Assembly (NCBI GenBank): GCA_023415375.1
Contig: JAEZKW010000268.1
Span: 1-6,102, forward strand
Length of the DNA stretch: 6,102 bases
From: Bacillota bacterium
GTDB taxonomy: Bacteria > Bacillota > UBA4882 > UBA8346
Reading direction: 5' to 3'
In this document: piece by piece, positions 5,389 through 6,102 of the stretch
How positions within the stretch are numbered: position 1 is the first letter of the stretch
How the letters are laid out: every line of letters begins with the position of its first letter
Notes under the pieces: model-generated
Told to the model about the DNA's origin: nothing
What the model saw: the letters and a program-made list of their open reading frames with translations, nothing else
The model's database searches: none
Position numbers and translations under genes: made by a program

Positions 5389-6084
5389 TTAGGACTTTTT
5401 CTGCCCATAATAAGCATTTTTTCCATGTTTCCGCAGGAAATGCTTATCCAATAGATATTGAGTGACCGGCTTAACTTGGGGATTCAGTTGTTTGGCGGCA
5501 AGGGCCATTTTAGCAACTTCTTCCAGGACCACACTGTTATGAACGGCTTCTGCTGCATCTTTCCCCCATGTAAAAGGAGCGTGATTGGCTACTAAGACAC
5601 CTGGAATGTATTCGTAATTTAAATCCTGAAAACGTTCCATAATGACTTTGCCGGTATTGAGTTCATATTCCCCTTCGATTTCAGCTTGAGTAAGGGCTCT
5701 AGCGCAAGGAATTTCACCATAAAAATAATCGGCATGAGTGGTTCCATAACAAGGAATTCCCATGTTGGCCTGAGCCCACGCTGTTGCCATTGGAGAATGA
5801 GTGTGAACCACTCCGCCGATCTTCGGAAATTGATTATAAAGATACATATGGGTCGGCATATCGGAGGATGGTTTTAAACTTCCTTCTATTACTTTACCTT
5901 GTAAATCAAGGACTACCATCATCTCGGCCTTTAATTCTTCATAGGGAACTCCGCTGGGTTTAATGACGAACAAGCCCTGTTCCCGGTCAATTCCGCTGAC
6001 ATTGCCCCAAGTATAAACGACTAATTTCCGTTCATTTAATTCTAAATTGGCCCTTAAAACTTCTTCCTTTAATTTCTCAAGCAC
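5389..6084 (-). CDS. araD: L-ribulose-5-phosphate 4-epimerase
   Basis: AraD converts L-ribulose 5-phosphate to D-xylulose 5-phosphate by retro-aldol/aldol chemistry, the last step of bacterial L-arabinose catabolism before the pentose phosphate pathway; it is a cytoplasmic zinc enzyme of the class II aldolase/AraD family. The 231-residue product is the same length as E. coli AraD and alike throughout (TWGNVS, FVIKPSGV, KPSSDMPTH, GTTHADYFYG, LLDKHFLRKHG, YYGQ). Zinc ligands are present as H94, H96 and H168, with D75 of the SSD motif nearby. The catalytic Asp (D119) and the C-terminal Tyr (Y226) are also kept. The start is GTG (6084-6082) behind a strong ribosome binding site. A terminator follows 30 bp after the stop, so araD is last in its unit; other ara genes and any AraR operator would lie beyond the right edge of the window. 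Confidence 0.98.
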   Translation of the reverse strand: MLEKLKEEVLRANLELNERKLVVYTWGNVSGIDREQGLFVIKPSGVPYEELKAEMMVVLDLQGKVIEGSLKPSSDMPTHMYLYNQFPKIGGVVHTHSPMATAWAQANMGIPCYGTTHADYFYGEIPCARALTQAEIEGEYELNTGKVIMERFQDLNYEYIPGVLVANHAPFTWGKDAAEAVHNSVVLEEVAKMALAAKQLNPQVKPVTQYLLDKHFLRKHGKNAYYGQKKS

Positions 6085-6092
6085 CGTTTACA

Positions 6093-6098
6093 CTCCTT
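6093..6098 (-). promoter_or_regulatory. Ribosome binding site of araD
   Basis: AAGGAG on the minus strand lies 8 nt before the GTG start at 6084-6082, which settles the start even though it is not ATG. No promoter or operator can be seen because the window ends only 4 bases further on. Confidence 0.85.
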
Positions 6099-6102
6099 TT
6101 AT

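Overview
The window looks like a chromosomal stretch from a low- to mid-GC bacterium. I lean towards an anaerobic, Gram-positive-type (Bacillota-like) organism because of purine-rich Shine-Dalgarno sites (AAAGGAG, AGGAAGG), GTG starts and several U-tract terminators. That is inference; no marker gene here fixes the taxon.

Left part (1-3388, + strand): an operon of at least four genes, entered in the middle. It holds the 3' end of an unrecognised gene (1-222), then an extended-SDR NAD(P)-dependent epimerase/dehydrogenase of the 3-beta-HSD/OleD type (219-1223), a metallo-beta-lactamase-fold hydrolase with a complete metal-ligand set (1204-2025), and a PaaK/F390-synthetase-like adenylate-forming enzyme (2042-3388). 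Two of the gene junctions overlap and the third is a 16-bp gap, so the genes are probably translated together. The set (reductase, hydrolase, carboxylate-activating enzyme) suggests a small lipid- or ketoacid-type biosynthetic pathway whose product I cannot name. A strong rho-independent terminator (about 3583-3609) closes the operon.

Middle part (about 3389-5320): roughly 1.9 kb with no convincing intact gene but much structure. It contains two copies of a ~97-bp direct repeat at a constant 177-bp offset, each followed on the minus strand by a terminator-like hairpin. Next comes a short TTCGTG repeat cluster, then a minisatellite of exactly 63-bp period built from 21-bp subunits (about 4251-4582). 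After it lies a decayed minus-strand fragment of a glycoside-hydrolase-type protein (4601-4998) with frameshifts and an internal TAG. Last is a 135-bp inverted-repeat element (5074-5208) with a related half copy beside it.

Right part (5389-6084, - strand): an intact araD gene (L-ribulose-5-phosphate 4-epimerase) with a strong ribosome binding site and its own terminator (5319-5358). It is the last gene of what is probably an L-arabinose operon extending beyond the window. The eroded glycoside-hydrolase fragment downstream, on the same strand, fits a former plant-polysaccharide/pentose-utilisation locus that has lost a gene and collected repeats. The two gene blocks converge on this repeat-rich spacer.
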